Shown: piece after piece, positions 1-11,407 of the stretch
Layout: each line of letters starts with the position of its first letter
Numbering within the stretch: the first letter of the stretch is position 1
Source of the DNA: Periconia sp. R9002
Lineage: Eukaryota > Ascomycota > Dothideomycetes > Pleosporales > Periconiaceae
Length of the DNA: 64,000 nt
NCBI GenBank assembly: GCA_023627715.1
Contig: JAMAHW010000037.1
Location: forward strand, 282,796-346,795
Direction of reading: 5' to 3'
Program-made: the position numbers and the translations under genes
The notes under the pieces: generated by a model
The model's database searches: none
What the model saw: only the letters and a program-made list of their open reading frames with translations
What the model was told of the DNA's origin: nothing

Positions 1-261
1 TCTTACACCTACTTTTAGCTATTCTTGTACCATTCCATTACATGACGGAGCATCGGGCCTTTTCCAGCCCCCGTGCACTTGCAAGGCTATCGTCCGTTAG
101 TAACGCACTCCACCACTCCACTTACTCTTACCCACCTTTCCACGGGAGCGTCATCTGGAGTCCGACTCTACTTTTTTGGATTCAGCCTCGACCTTACTCT
201 TCTTTACTCTATTTTATTTTATTTTTCTTCCGCTCTACTCTATTAGTCTTTCCAGTTCACT

Positions 262-3039
262 ATGGACGACGATGTACTTCATACCTCGGCAGGCACGAGT
301 GATCGCGTTCAAAAGCACAACGCCGCAAACCCTCCCGGCAACCCCAACCTGAACCCTCGCTCATGCGTCACATGCCGTCGTCGCAAGGTGAAATGCGACA
401 AAAAACAGCCATGCTCAAATTGCGCCCGCGCAAAAATCGACTGCATTTTCCCCGGCCCTGGTCGCGCACCCCGCAAGAACAGGAAACCTCCAGATGGCGA
501 GCTTCTGGATCGCCTGAGGAGGCTTGAGGGCGTCGTCCAGAGTCTCAATGCTCAGGTCGAAGAGCATGAGCAGGAAGCTGCGCAGAGGGAGCGAAAGGCT
601 GACGACGCGGACTTCAAGTCGACAGAGGACGAGGGGAGTATAGCAACATGTCCCAATGCGCCTATGGCTCAGCGACCTAGCGTTATCCTGGAGGGAAGCG
701 TCGAGGGATTGGAGACGAGGTTTGGTCGGTTGGTCGTGGACCAGGGAAGAAGTCGATACATCAACAGCAGTTTTTGGGCGAGCTTGAACAACGAGGTGCG
801 TTATTTTCCTTGATCCTCTTCGCATTGCTGATCTCGTGCAGGTGGAAGACCTCAAATCGATCTTGGTCGAGCACTCGGACGAAGAAGAAGCCCAAGATTC
901 TCCCGATGCGGCTTCACCTCAGCACCCGGGCTTCATGTTTGGCTACAGCTCTACCAACGTGGATATGTTGGCACTCCACCCTCCTCTCAAGCAAGGTATT
1001 GAGATGTGGGCACGCTACAGGTCAAATGTCGACCCGCTCGTCAAAGTGTTACACAATCCTACTTTCGAGCTCACCTACTTGCAAGCCATCGCGCAACCCG
1101 ATAAGATTCCCAAGTCGCTTGAACCCCTCATGTTCACCATATATTACGCTGCCGTCACGAGCGTAACACAAGAATACGCTTTGGAGAAATGGGGTGAAGG
1201 AAGGGATACTTTACTGTCCAGGTATCGTTTTGGATTGGAACAGGCGCTTGCGAGAGCGAACTTCTTGATCAATGACGAAATGGTCATTTTGCAGGCATTC
1301 GTCATCTTCATGGTCCTCATGCGACGAAACGACGATGCGCGTAAAATTTGGACCTTGACAGGTCTCGCAGTCCGGATGGCTCAGACGTTGGGCATTCATC
1401 GTGACGGGGCACATTTCAACCTTACTCCTTTTGAGATTGAAATGCGCAGAAGGCTTTGGTGGCAAGTTTGCCTTCTCGACGCCCGAGCGTCTGAGGATCA
1501 TGGGTGTGATCCTACGATTATCGAGGCTCAATTTGATACGAAAATGGTCAGTTGACAACTCCGCTTCCCATAGCTTGTCGCACATCTATCGTTTAAATTG
1601 CTAACCACAAACAGCCTCTAAATGTCAATGACGAAGATTTGCATCCAAACATGAAAGAGTTCCCAGAAGAACGGAAGGGTTTCACTGAAATGACCTTCAG
1701 CCTGATCCGTTTTGAAGTGACCAACATCTTCCGCCGCATATTCTACGTTCCTCCTTCCCCCGTCCGCTGTCACGAGTTTTTCAGCACACTATCTGTCCCT
1801 GAGAAAGAACGATGGATCAGCAACTGCCACCAACGGCTCGAGGAAAAATATCTTTCAAACTGTGACATGTCAATACCACTGTGTTGGATTACTGCGACTG
1901 TATCACGGTTGGTCATGAGCAAGATGTGGCTTATTGTGTATCACCCTCATCAACGTAAAGACGGTGGTGCTTCGCTTCCTCAGGAAACCAAAGATAAACT
2001 CTTCATAACTTCACTTGAGAATATAGAGTACTCAGTCCTCATCGAAACGGAAGCGCGAACATCACAGTGGGCCTGGCTCTTCCGGACCTACGTTCAATGG
2101 CACGCAATTGCTTTCCTTCTCTCTGAGCTCTGCGTCCGGACCAAGGGTGAGGCTGTGGAGCGAGCGTGGCGTGCTCTTGATGCCACGGCAGGACGATGGT
2201 GGTTCCCCCTCAAAGACGGAACTCCTCACGCATCAGGACAAGCGGGGTGCCTATGGAAGCCATTACGCAAGTTGATGGCCAAAGCGAGGGCCGCGCGAGC
2301 GAGGGAACTGGCACTCGAACGTGCCAGTCAGGCGCTCAAGAACAACAACAGTGTTTATTCCGACTTCAATCAGATGCTGAGTGCGTCACAGAACGCGCCA
2401 GTCCAACCTGCGCAGCCTGACCCCAAGGACTTGGACAGAATGCTACGACCTGCGGCGCAGAGATTGGGAGAGATGCCCGTGTCGAGTCCGCCCACGTGGG
2501 GCACAGAGAGTCCGTCGGCTAACAGCGCAAACGCTTCATCGACAGGTGCACCGGCAACCACAAATAATAATATCAAGACAAATGGACATGTATTCAACGG
2601 TGTATCGGATTTGCAAGCATTCAACAGTCTCTCCGAACACGGGCTAGATTATCTAATCAGGGACGTGATGGAGGGAGGGCCATCATTGAATGGCACAAAC
2701 GGGCTACTCGAAACGAACACTGACAACGTGAACGCAGCCAACTATGTACCTCTGGACCATACCTCAACTGCTGAGCCTTCCAACCAAATCGCAAACGCCA
2801 CGGTCTCACTCCCTCCCAATGCAGCCACCAATATAGTTGATCCCACGGCCACAGACGTGAATTTCGACAACATAGCAGGCCTGGACGACTTCTCCATGGG
2901 TGATATGAGTACAGATATGGGTACGGATATGGACTGGACAGTATGGGACGATCTCGTTGGCCAGTTTGGCGTCGACGGAGTGGTCCAGCAGGGCGCCGCC
3001 AACGGAGCGGGGCACTTGGGCAAGGTTGGATGGTTCTGA
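262..3039 (+). CDS. Zn2Cys6 fungal transcription factor
   Basis: Predicted nuclear DNA-binding regulator of 887 aa in three exons (262-795, 842-1546, 1615-3039); both introns are phase 0 with GT-AG ends. Residues 35-61 carry the six cysteines of a Zn2Cys6 binuclear cluster (C35, C38, C45, C51, C54, C61) with the basic CRRRKVKC core. A leucine-rich heptad-like helix follows at about 80-110 and is the likely dimerisation coiled coil. The middle part has the pattern of the fungal-specific TF (MHR) domain, including the MAQTLGIHRDG and EMRRRLWWQVCLLD motifs. The C-terminal third is Asn/Ser/Thr-rich and ends in an acidic stretch with repeated Met-Gly-Thr-Asp, as in an activation domain. The 200 bases before the ATG are C/T-rich. 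The targets cannot be inferred; the neighbouring dehydrogenase on the same strand is only a positional candidate. Confidence 0.9.
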
Positions 3040-4345
3040 ATGAACAAGAATGGGTTTCTGGCGATGTCCAGAGAATCGCTCGCTAGTGAAAAGGAGGCTA
3101 CGAACTTTTGACGACGGGCGTTTTGGTGCGCTTTTTTGTGTTCGACACCCTGCTCCACCCTTATCTGTTTTCTCTGGATATACCCTGGCGTTTCGCGGTA
3201 GGCAAAATGTTTGTCGAATGCGCGGTAGCTGGACCGGATTTTGTAGCCATAAAAACCCAACACTTTCACGAATGAAATGATCGACTCTGAACATTTTTCT
3301 TCACCTAGTCCTTGACCTGCAACCACAGAAGCATATTACAAAGTTCAGCCTCTTCATCTACGGCATCGCGCCACCCCTCACTCACTACGCACCCCCCAGC
3401 CCACGCTAATGCCGGCTGCATGCACATCTTCACACGTAAACATGCAGTCAACACCTGCATGTGCAGTGACTAAGGACGTACGTAAGTATAGAGGGGTGGG
3501 GAGGTTGATATAGATCGGGTTACCCTTATCAAGGCATCCCGTCCCCCCAGTCAGTCAACTGCTCACCGTAAATAAAAGATCTCATGATGAATCGCTACTT
3601 TCTCATGTTGCACTACCGTTCTGGAACCGATCGTGGGTGGGTAAGTATGGGTAAGTAGAACACGCAACGCCACGTCCGATTGAGCAAGACGAGAAATGTG
3701 GATCTCCCCTCCCCCCTCCAGGGTACGAAGGCCACGATGTTCTTCGCAACGTATATAAACGCTAGCTTGGAGGCTCACGCCCTTCCCATTCTTCCCGTAA
3801 CCCCCTCCATTTTCCCGAGAACCCGTGTTGCGGTACAAAGGAGTTTTATTTATAAGCCGCGCGTTCGTATTCGACAGACCTCGGCGCGGAAAATTTTCAT
3901 GGTCTACATATTCGCAATTCTCTTCGCACGGTTTATCTTTTAGTAGATAGTATAACTAGTTGGTGCTTTTGCTCCGAGTTTAGTTACTTTTGTTTTCGGT
4001 AGTGTCTATCAGGTACTTTGGTCTACCTCTCGCATTCGCCCTCGATTTCTGTCTAGTTCTGCGTTGGTACGCGCGCACGCAGGCACACGTAGAGTGAGCG
4101 TTGGTCTTGCCACGTGTTTTTATTGTGGCCTGAGGTTTTTGTTAGGTGTTGTGGGGTTGAGATTATTGGAGCGTTTCTTTCGGAAGGGATCTAGCATTTG
4201 ATAGTACCTTGAGGGTATTCAAGAGATAGTTGGTCAGTCTTGAACAGGGACAAGAGGTATAACAGCTAAAACGGGCAACGCAAAAACACCAACACCTCCT
4301 CCTTTCAAAAAGAAACAAACAAACAAAAAGTTAACATCAACAAGA
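3040..4345. other. intergenic region
   Basis: 1.3 kb between two + strand genes. No convincing coding exon was seen. A TATATAAA-like element lies at about 3750-3758, and the last 60 bases before the dehydrogenase ATG are A/C-rich, as in a fungal 5' leader, so the 5' UTR of the downstream gene may be long or contain an intron. Confidence 0.5.
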
Positions 4346-5730
4346 ATGTCCGCAACACCAACCCCCGCCGACGCCGGTCTCCCTGCCGCACCCTCCACAC
4401 CACCCCCGTCAACATCAACCACCGATCCACCAAGCACCGCAGCACAGAAACCAACCATCGTCCACCTCGGCGACGACATAAGATGGAACCACGACCTCTA
4501 CGCCGAACTGAACCGCAAATTCCACGTCGAGAGGAGCTACTCCATGGGGAGAGACGAGTTCAAGAAGGCCCTGGTCGAGAGGAAGTGGGGCGATTTCGTC
4601 GGCATGTATCGCCCATTTTGGAATACGGGAGGCGAGATGGGGAATTGGGATGAGGAATTGATGTGAGTCTTTGTTCCTGCTGAGGTTTTGGGGGTTTGCG
4701 GAGGGGGTAGGAGTGGGAAGGGGAGAAGTGGGAGTGTTGTGATACGAGCAAATGACTGATGTAAAAGGAGACAGATCGCTTCTACCCAAGTCGTGCAAGA
4801 TTTATGCGTCTGCGGGCGCAGGGTTCGATTGGGTGGATACGAAGACTATGGGTGAGAAAGGTAGGTTATCATACCTTCACACATCCTCATCCTCATCCTC
4901 ATCCCATCTTCCCTTCCTCCCCCTTTTCTCAAAACAACACACCAAACCCTCCCTCCCCCCTCCCCCATCCATACACCCAAACCAACGCCGACCCAGGAAT
5001 CATCTACTGCAACGCCGCAACCTCCTGCACCGAATCCGTCGTCGACCTAGCCCTAGTCCACCTCCTCTCCACCTACCGCGCGCTCCCCTGGACCTTCCTC
5101 GCCGCACGCTCAGGCTCCCCCTCCGACTTCCACACCGCCAACCAAACCATCGCGTCCGTGACCCACAACCCCAACAACAGCATCCTCGGCATCGTGGGGC
5201 TCGGCCGCATCGGGACGCGGCTCGCCTGGAAAGCCGCCACCGCCTTCGAGATGCGCGTCTGGTACCACGACAAGTGCCGCTTCCCGGACCGCGAAGCGGG
5301 TATCCCGGGAGGTGCGAAGTTCTGCGAGAGTCTGGAAGAGTTGCTGGGGAACGCGGATTGTGTGGTTCTTTGCACGCCTTTTGACGGGTCTGTGTTACTC
5401 TCGTCGCCGCAGTTTGAGAAGTTTAAGTTTGGGGCGAGGTTGGTGAATATTGCGAGGGGGAAACTTGTTGATGAGGATGCGCTGGTGAAGGCGCTGGATG
5501 AAGGGAGGGTATCGGCGGCTGGGTTGGACGTCCATGCTAACGAGCCGAATGTGAATATGCAGCTGGCGCAGAGGAGGAATGTCCTAGTTACGAGCCATAC
5601 TGCGGGCGCGAGTGTGGAGAGCCATGTTGGGTTTGAGAGGTTGGGTATGGAGAACTTGTTGGGGTGGTTGGAGAAGGGACGGGAGGGGACGTTAAGTGCG
5701 GTTAATTTGGCGTCGCTGAGGGAGGAGTAG
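4346..5730 (+). CDS. D-isomer-specific 2-hydroxyacid dehydrogenase, NAD(P)-binding
   Basis: Predicted 378-aa oxidoreductase interconverting a 2-hydroxyacid and a 2-oxoacid (glyoxylate/hydroxypyruvate reductase or D-mandelate dehydrogenase type); the substrate cannot be told from sequence. Exons are 4346-4662, 4775-4860 and 4997-5730, joined in phase. The Rossmann dinucleotide motif GLGRIG is at 202-207. The catalytic triad of the family is present: R288 in NIARGKL, E317 in HANEP and H335 in SHTAG. The first 35 residues are a Pro/Ser/Thr/Ala-rich leader not typical of the catalytic fold. Intron 2 contains a short TCATCC tandem repeat. It ends 250 bases from the convergent phosphotransferase-like gene. 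The family call is firm. Confidence 0.9.
4883..4905 (+). repeat. TCATCC microsatellite inside an intron
   Basis: About four tandem copies of a 6-base C/T-rich unit in intron 2 of the 2-hydroxyacid dehydrogenase gene. It is probably a polypyrimidine tract with no coding role. Confidence 0.7.
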
Positions 5731-5980
5731 GGAGGTGGGTGAGCTTTCGCGCTCTGTGAGTTCCTGAAATGGAGAGGATGAGGGTTTTTTTTAGCATGTT
5801 CGATGAACGATGAACTGAGATTTTCCCTTCGTGAATTGATTCGTAGCCCTCCCAACAACCAATTGACCCACCTAAAACAACCTCCTCCTTCATTCCCCAC
5901 TTACCTAAATACACTTCAGATACTGAACACTTAGTATCATCAACACTTCGCCAACTTTTCCTGCTGACAGAAACTCCCCT

Positions 5981-7047
5981 TCACGCCCCACGCGCCAGAA
6001 CAAAGTAATCCCAATAATCATAACACTCGTACCGGTCTAGAAAAAGCGGTAAATATTTCGTCTCCCACTCTTCGCCAATACGCGATGTCCACCGCGCCTT
6101 GCAGTATTCCCAATACGCCGGATACCACCCAGCCTGATGCCAATCAACAATGGCCACAACACGAGGATTCTTCCCCCGAGATACAATGATGTTGCTACGA
6201 TGTAGATCCGCATGCGTGAACACAATGGGCAAGTCGTCGGGGAGAAAGCCGCGGTACGGATGTGTCGGTACGTCTTTAACGTTCTTGTGCTTGTTAAGGC
6301 CGTATGTTGAGGTCAACCAGTCGTGGAATGAGGAGACTCTGGGGAATGGACCTGCGGTTGGGGCGCATGTGTCTGTGAAGATTAAGTCTAACAATGGTTG
6401 TTTCCCGATATGTCCTTGGACTCACAATTAGCTTCGAAAACATAACCCAACTACAACACCAGCCCGCTACATCAATAACAATCATAGCCAGTCAATCAAC
6501 CAGTCATGCTGAACAAAAAAACGCCTAACCTACCAATAAAGCAAGCCAACGAATCCCCATCCCCAACACCACGCCACGCATCCACCATCCCCCGCAACTC
6601 CCCACAAATCGCCACCCTATCCTCCTCCACCATCCCATCCCACCTCTCCTCCAACGTACCCCCCTCCACCAACTCCATATAAAGAAACGTCTGCTCGCCA
6701 TCTTTCCGCCAGCCAAACACTTCGGGCACAGGAACTACCTGCGGAAGCATCTTTCGTATGAAGAGGAGACATTGCGCTTCGGCGATTGTGATTCCTGTCC
6801 CGTATTTGACTAACAATTTCATGTCTGGGAAATATACAGGCGGTGGTCGAGATTGGTTGCTTGCGCGGGGGTTTGAGGGTTGGCTTGCGAGTTGTCTTAC
6901 CGAGGCTGGGGAGGGGAGAGATGCTGGCGCGTGAGGTTGGAGGAAAAAGGAGGAGTTTCTGAATGTGGCTTCTTCTTCGTACGGTAAGAACTCGCTGACG
7001 TTTGAGTGCAATGTTGGGTCTGAGTGTTTGCGAGGCTCCATGATCAT
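5981..7047 (-). CDS. aminoglycoside phosphotransferase (APH)-fold protein
   Basis: Predicted 315-aa kinase-fold protein in two exons (7047-6534 and 6414-5981 on the minus strand), with a 119-nt intron in phase 1 that restores the family motif FIG-HIGKQPL. The APH/choline-kinase catalytic loop HxDxxxxN is seen as HADLHRSN (H239, D241, N246), followed by the Mg-binding Asp in VAIVDWHQAGW (D262). The N-terminal lobe contains KYGTGITIAEAQ and FLYMELVEGGTLEERW, typical of the large fungal APH family. These proteins are usually cytosolic, their small-molecule substrates are mostly unknown, and the name does not imply antibiotic resistance. A second in-frame Met at 7041 is an equally possible start. 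Confidence 0.85.
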
Positions 7048-8113
7048 AATAAGTACCTTCGACTAGGGGTGGGTGGGGCGCGTGGATCCGTGGATGGGGG
7101 GGATTGTAGATTGATGGCTTGCTCGATTGCTTTGATTCCTACGCGGTTTTTAGGGCCTGTTCGTGGCGTTCTCTATCTCATTCTGGCTTATGTAAGAATG
7201 ATACACACATAGTAGAAATATTTCAAGCTTCAGAGATAGCAGGGGATGATTGAGACGTGCCATTCTCTATGTTGCGTCTAGGTAGGTAGATACAGAGCGT
7301 GGATAACCAAATTTTAAGAGTGTGGGGATTTGAAAGGGTGTTTGTGTATGTAGGTGAGGGTGCTGTGGCTGAACTACCCGCCTCTTACCATGTTTGTTGC
7401 ATTTATCAAGAGAAAGAATGGCTTGTTTGACACTTTTTTTTTTATTCTGCGCATTAACGGGAAGTCAAAAAGAACGCTGGCTCATCTTACATACGAAAAT
7501 TGCCAGCGGTACCATGTGCTATCCATATTGTAATCTAGCAACTCACTGCATGTTGCATGATATCCGTTACTCCTGCGATATTTGGACATGTGGACAGTGG
7601 TGTGTAAAAGGTAAGGAGTCAGTCAGTTGAGGGGTAGACATGATCGTATGTAGCCATTTTTCTTCCTGTATCGTCAACGGTGCTACATACGTTTCCTTTG
7701 AGAGCGAGTTTCGCATACGAGTTCGCCGCTTGACAGCAGGGAAGGGCAGCACAATGTTAGCAGTGCCTTTGCATACATCGAATTGCACACGTGTGCCTCT
7801 TCCCCGCTCAGACATCAAGCTCATACGCCTACCTATTTGCGCTGGTTCCTTCTGACTGCGCAACAAGTCTTTAAACGTTCCAGAAGCAATCTATTCTTCT
7901 TCACAACGAGGCAAAAATAGTAGAAAGCATTGTTGTTAAATGAATGAGTAAGCTGATCAAGTCGTGTCTATTGTAGCTTTCAAATGTTACCAAAGTCTTT
8001 CGTGCCCTCACTGTACCCTTCAACAACACACACAAGCAACTCCCTTTTCTCCGCCTTTCTCTCTCGTCAATTCCTATTCGCGTCCCCATCTCGGGCATTC
8101 GCACATCCCTCTC
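7048..8113. other. intergenic region
   Basis: 1.07 kb upstream of the phosphotransferase-like gene and downstream of the small secreted protein gene. Only short overlapping open frames without recognisable motifs were seen; no RNA gene was recognised. Confidence 0.5.
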
Positions 8114-8574
8114 TTACAAGACCTCAAAAGTCTGCGGCCCCCCTATCAAATTCGCCGTGAACCCGCTGCACTCCTTGCGATCGGTAAACAACTCCGCGCT
8201 GGTCCCACAGGTGTCGGACGTCGACACGCGCAGTTTGCGTCCCGGCTTTGGTTCCCACTTGACCGAGCGAACGGCGACGCTGAAGCCTAGCTCCGAGCAT
8301 TCCTGGGGGCCGGCGGAATCATCAGAGCACTCGATGCCGAGAAAATCTTTGCAGTTAAAGTCTTCGTACCAGGTGACGCACCAGTTGTCGCGGCGCTTAG
8401 CGAGCTGTCTGGCGGGGTTAGGCGTCACGGCGCTGCTGGCTGGTCAGTGATAGGTTCCGGGACGCATTCGTGAGGGAGGGTAGGGTCGGGTGGTGGTTAC
8501 CTGGCGGGCAGGGCGAGTGCGGTGCTTGTGAGGCATGCGAGTAGCGCTGCCTTGAGGAGGTTTGATCCAATCAT
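8114..8574 (-). CDS. small secreted cysteine-containing protein (effector-like)
   Basis: Predicted 131-aa secreted protein encoded by two exons, 8574-8501 and 8435-8114. Acceptor 8432 also keeps frame and would remove one residue. The first exon encodes a classic signal peptide: Met, Lys at residue 8, a hydrophobic Ala/Leu core, and a likely Ala-X-Ala type cleavage site near residue 22. The mature part is about 108 residues with six cysteines, so up to three disulfides, and is Trp-rich at its start. No family was recognised. A TATAAATAT element lies 150 bases upstream of the ATG. Small size, signal peptide and even cysteine count match candidate effectors or antimicrobial/cell-wall proteins, but no toxin motif is seen and function is open. 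Confidence 0.75.
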
Positions 8575-8722
8575 GATAATGAGGAGAAAGTGAGGATGTT
8601 GTTGGAGTGGCTAACGTGATTGACTAAGTAGTATGGTAGGTGGATTGAACTGGATTTTGAAGGTCGGCGATGGAATTGGGTAGATGATTCTAAACGCACA
8701 TAGGACTATCGACGAACACCTC

Positions 8723-8731
8723 ATATTTATA
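8723..8731 (-). promoter_or_regulatory. TATA box of the small secreted protein gene
   Basis: TATAAATAT on the minus strand, about 150 bases upstream of the predicted ATG at 8574. Spacing and sequence fit a core promoter. Confidence 0.5.
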
Positions 8732-9486
8732 CCTCGTTAGGCGCACTTTCCATGGGGTCGACGTCTATACCACCGTCCGAGTTGAGAATGGTCATTGAAC
8801 TGTGCCATAAGCTCACTCAGACACCTCGACGTTAACAGTCTGCCTGATACGTCACAGAGTATCAGGCTCCTACAATAAAAGCTTGATTTGCACAGTTGCA
8901 ATTCTCTCGCCCGCTACGTAGCCAATAAATTCATGTCGTTGCTCAAGCGTGCGGTACAACTAGCTTGATTATTACTAAGAATTTTTAGGGATTTCTAGAG
9001 TAAGCGGTCAGCTAGTTTATGATTCAGGAATAAATATCTATCCAATAGGGGGCGGCTTATATATGTGCCGCTGGGCTGTGTAGACCTTTTATATTACCCT
9101 GTGCCGCTAGGCTATGTAGGACAGCCTCAGCATCATCCTATGCCGCTAGGCTGTGAAGAACAGCCTTAATCAACATTAGCCTATACTAACAGGATATACA
9201 GGCTAGCATTAATATTACCATATGCTATGAAGAACTACTGTATTTTGATCCTGCCTCGCTTGGGGATATGGGGTCGAGTGGGGCAAAAGGGCAAGATAGT
9301 AGGATCTGATTCTTTCACAAACCTTATAGTTAGGGCGGGCAACAATGTGGGCATTTCGATACCCTCTAAAATACCACTCTCTGGCTACATACATTCTCGA
9401 GATACAACGGCTTTCTCCCAAAATTTACAATGCGGTGACGTTGTAGCACTAATAGCCCGTCACCCAAACACCATTTACATCTTCTG
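8732..9486. other. intergenic, AT-rich with short repeats
   Basis: Upstream region of the small secreted protein gene and downstream region of the orphan-type gene. No exon is supported. It contains the three imperfect copies listed separately at 9066-9170. Confidence 0.5.
9066..9170 (+). repeat. three imperfect direct repeats of a TGCCGCTAGGCTGTG unit
   Basis: Copies begin at 9066, 9102 and 9141 (spacings 36 and 39 bases), each reading TGCCGCTRGGCTRTG. Copies 2 and 3 are followed by ACAGCCT, which can pair with the AGGCTGT part to form a small hairpin. This could be a decayed end of a small non-autonomous element or a local duplication. Confidence 0.5.
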
Positions 9487-10271
9487 TTAATTTTTAGGTG
9501 CTCCATCGACGATTTGCAAAGCTGTCTGGTCCAATACCCCATTTTGCACAAGTGCAGCAACGAATTGCCGTAGCCATGTTTGGCAGTTCTGAATTGTCAC
9601 TCGCTGCCTCGGTCCCTGTAGCAACTAATATTAGCAAAGTTAAGCCCAAAGAAAGACACTACTAACCTGAGAGCTAGCTGAGGTTAAACTGGGACCTGGC
9701 GCAGGAACGCTGAGCGCAGTTTGCTCAATATAGTCATGCGCAGTTCTATCTTGCGATTGACCTCCCCCAACATCCACCACGTGCTCGTCAAGGACTTGTC
9801 CTACCAACAGGATTTGATGAACACGCTTGGTATTTGCAATATCGTAATTGCGATCAAACAAAACGCTGAATCCATTTGCCGCGTCTCCCTCGGCGTGAAT
9901 GCGTTTTCCAACATCTGAAATGGCCGTTGATGGAATCCATAGAGACCAATGGGCAGGAAAGAGCCGGGAATTGTACACAATAATATAAATATTGCGGGGT
10001 ATAATGGTCGCCTAAGCTGTTCTGTAGGCAATCGAAGAGATATGAACTGGACTCTATAGAGTGTAACCCAATGTATAGCTGATGTATATGCCTTTATACT
10101 AACCGTGGTGACATCAACAACTACGCGGCATTTGTTTGTTTCCGAAAACACGTATGGACGGCCTGATTTGCATTCTAAGCGCTGGACAGTTGCCAGGCTC
10201 ATATACAATCTCAAAAGTTTAGTAAACTTGAGGTAAGATGGCTGTGCCGCAGTCCTTCGACCTTGAATCAT
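9487..10271 (-). CDS. conserved fungal hypothetical protein (SLWIPS-type), small
   Basis: Predicted 213-aa protein from three exons, all joined in phase 0: 10271-10104, 10011-9667 and 9615-9487. The central exon holds PAHWSLWIPS, GKRIHAEGDAANGF and the following RNYD segment. The last exon encodes NCQTWLRQFVAALVQNGVLD and ends DGAPKN. From general knowledge this pattern recurs in small uncharacterised proteins scattered in Pezizomycotina genomes; no biochemical role is known to me. The first exon is the least certain part, and a different upstream start is possible. The gene stands alone in an AT-rich, repeat-containing stretch, which suggests accessory DNA. No signal peptide was seen. Confidence 0.6.
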
Positions 10272-10977
10272 TCAGACGGTTATTGTTTTAGCGTCGAGAG
10301 GATGGTTGATTGTAACAGACTGTAGGCGCCGCAGATGTCCGGCGTCTACTGTAACGAGACATTATGCAACTTGATATCCAATAGCTGGCTTGTTGTGAGT
10401 TCTAGGGATAGAAGAGGCATTGGCTACATGAGTAATCACGTATATTATTCGTCCAACAGCCCGTAAAGTTTTGATCAACAAATTTTTTAATTCCCCTCGT
10501 GAATCCTACAATATCAGATGTAAGATAGCAATGTCGTCCTCGCTAAAGACCTCAAGCTTCATACCTAGGAAAGAGCGACCCAATTGCGTACTGTTTGAGG
10601 TGCAAGAGGTGAACATGTATTTTTTCAGTAAATAACTCGCCATAGTCTAATCACTCCTCAGGTTTTTTCCTTAAACGAGTACCTGCTGTGCGTTGCGATG
10701 GAGGCATTTGTGAGGCCGCAGACCGGGTGAACTCTTACCCGAATTGATCCTCACATCACGTAATCCCCTTCCACAGTGTCACCCCTCGGTGACAAAAGCA
10801 GCCCATTTCACAAATCTAACTATGTGGGGCAATACTTGGGTTCCGGAAATGTATAGTTTCCCTTATGGCTGCAATTTTCTACCGTGTGTTCGTTGTTCTT
10901 TTGCTCAATTATTACATATTTATATATACAATGCAAAACCTTTGTTATGCATACAACAACACAACAACCTCATCAAT
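10272..10977. other. intergenic region upstream of tRNA-Gly
   Basis: No gene recognised. The last 80 bases before the tRNA are AT-rich and include a run of TATATA-like sequence at about 10918-10930. Confidence 0.5.
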
Positions 10978-11060
10978 GCATCGGTGGTTTAGTGGTAAAA
11001 TTAGCCGTTGCCATAGATAGCAACATCGGCTAGCCCCGGGTTCGATTCCCGGCCGATGCA
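10978..11060 (+). tRNA. tRNA-Gly (anticodon GCC) with a 12-nt intron
   Basis: A cloverleaf can be folded. The acceptor stem GCATCGG pairs with CCGATGC (11053-11059) and the discriminator A is at 11060. The D arm contains GGTTTAGTGGT, and the anticodon stem AGCCG/CGGCT encloses the loop. The T arm CCGGG-TTCGATT-CCCGG is perfect. Anticodon GCC lies at 11010-11012. The loop is too long for a mature tRNA. Removing 11014-11025, directly after position 37, gives a 7-base loop and a 71-nt tRNA. GCAA in the intron can pair with TTGC around the anticodon, as in the bulge-helix-bulge recognised by eukaryotic tRNA splicing endonuclease. Confidence 0.93.
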
Positions 11061-11407
11061 AGTCAAGATTGTTTCTTTTTTGTTGGTGGGGAGAGTGAAA
11101 ATTTGTGTGCGGGGGATTCGGAATCGCGAGTTTTAGTGGCAGATGACATTATTTTTGACCGCTAGTCTAGCGAATAGTATCTGTCACCCCAATCATTTCC
11201 TTGTTTTCCTTCCTCCTTTGTCGTTTTTCTGTTTTTCGATTGCACTTTTGGCGTATTGGGTGTACATGGAAAATAAATATTGGAGACAACATTTATTCGA
11301 GGAAATGTTCAGGTCATTATCATTGGAAATGTCTCTTATGTACATGCATATGTACTAGTACGCTCCATAGAAATAGGGGACCCGATTGCGTGTATCACAA
11401 TTAAACA
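11061..11407. other. intergenic region downstream of tRNA-Gly
   Basis: A T-run (TTTCTTTTTTG, about 11071-11081) ten bases after the tRNA is the likely RNA polymerase III terminator. Otherwise nothing was recognised. Confidence 0.5.

Noticed and set aside
774..1166. Plus-strand frame inside the transcription factor gene
   Set aside because: It overlaps exon 2 and an intron in another frame and has no motif.
4752..5384. Long Arg/Pro/His-rich frame over the dehydrogenase
   Set aside because: It results from out-of-frame reading of GC-rich exon 3; only its first codons (exon 2) are real.
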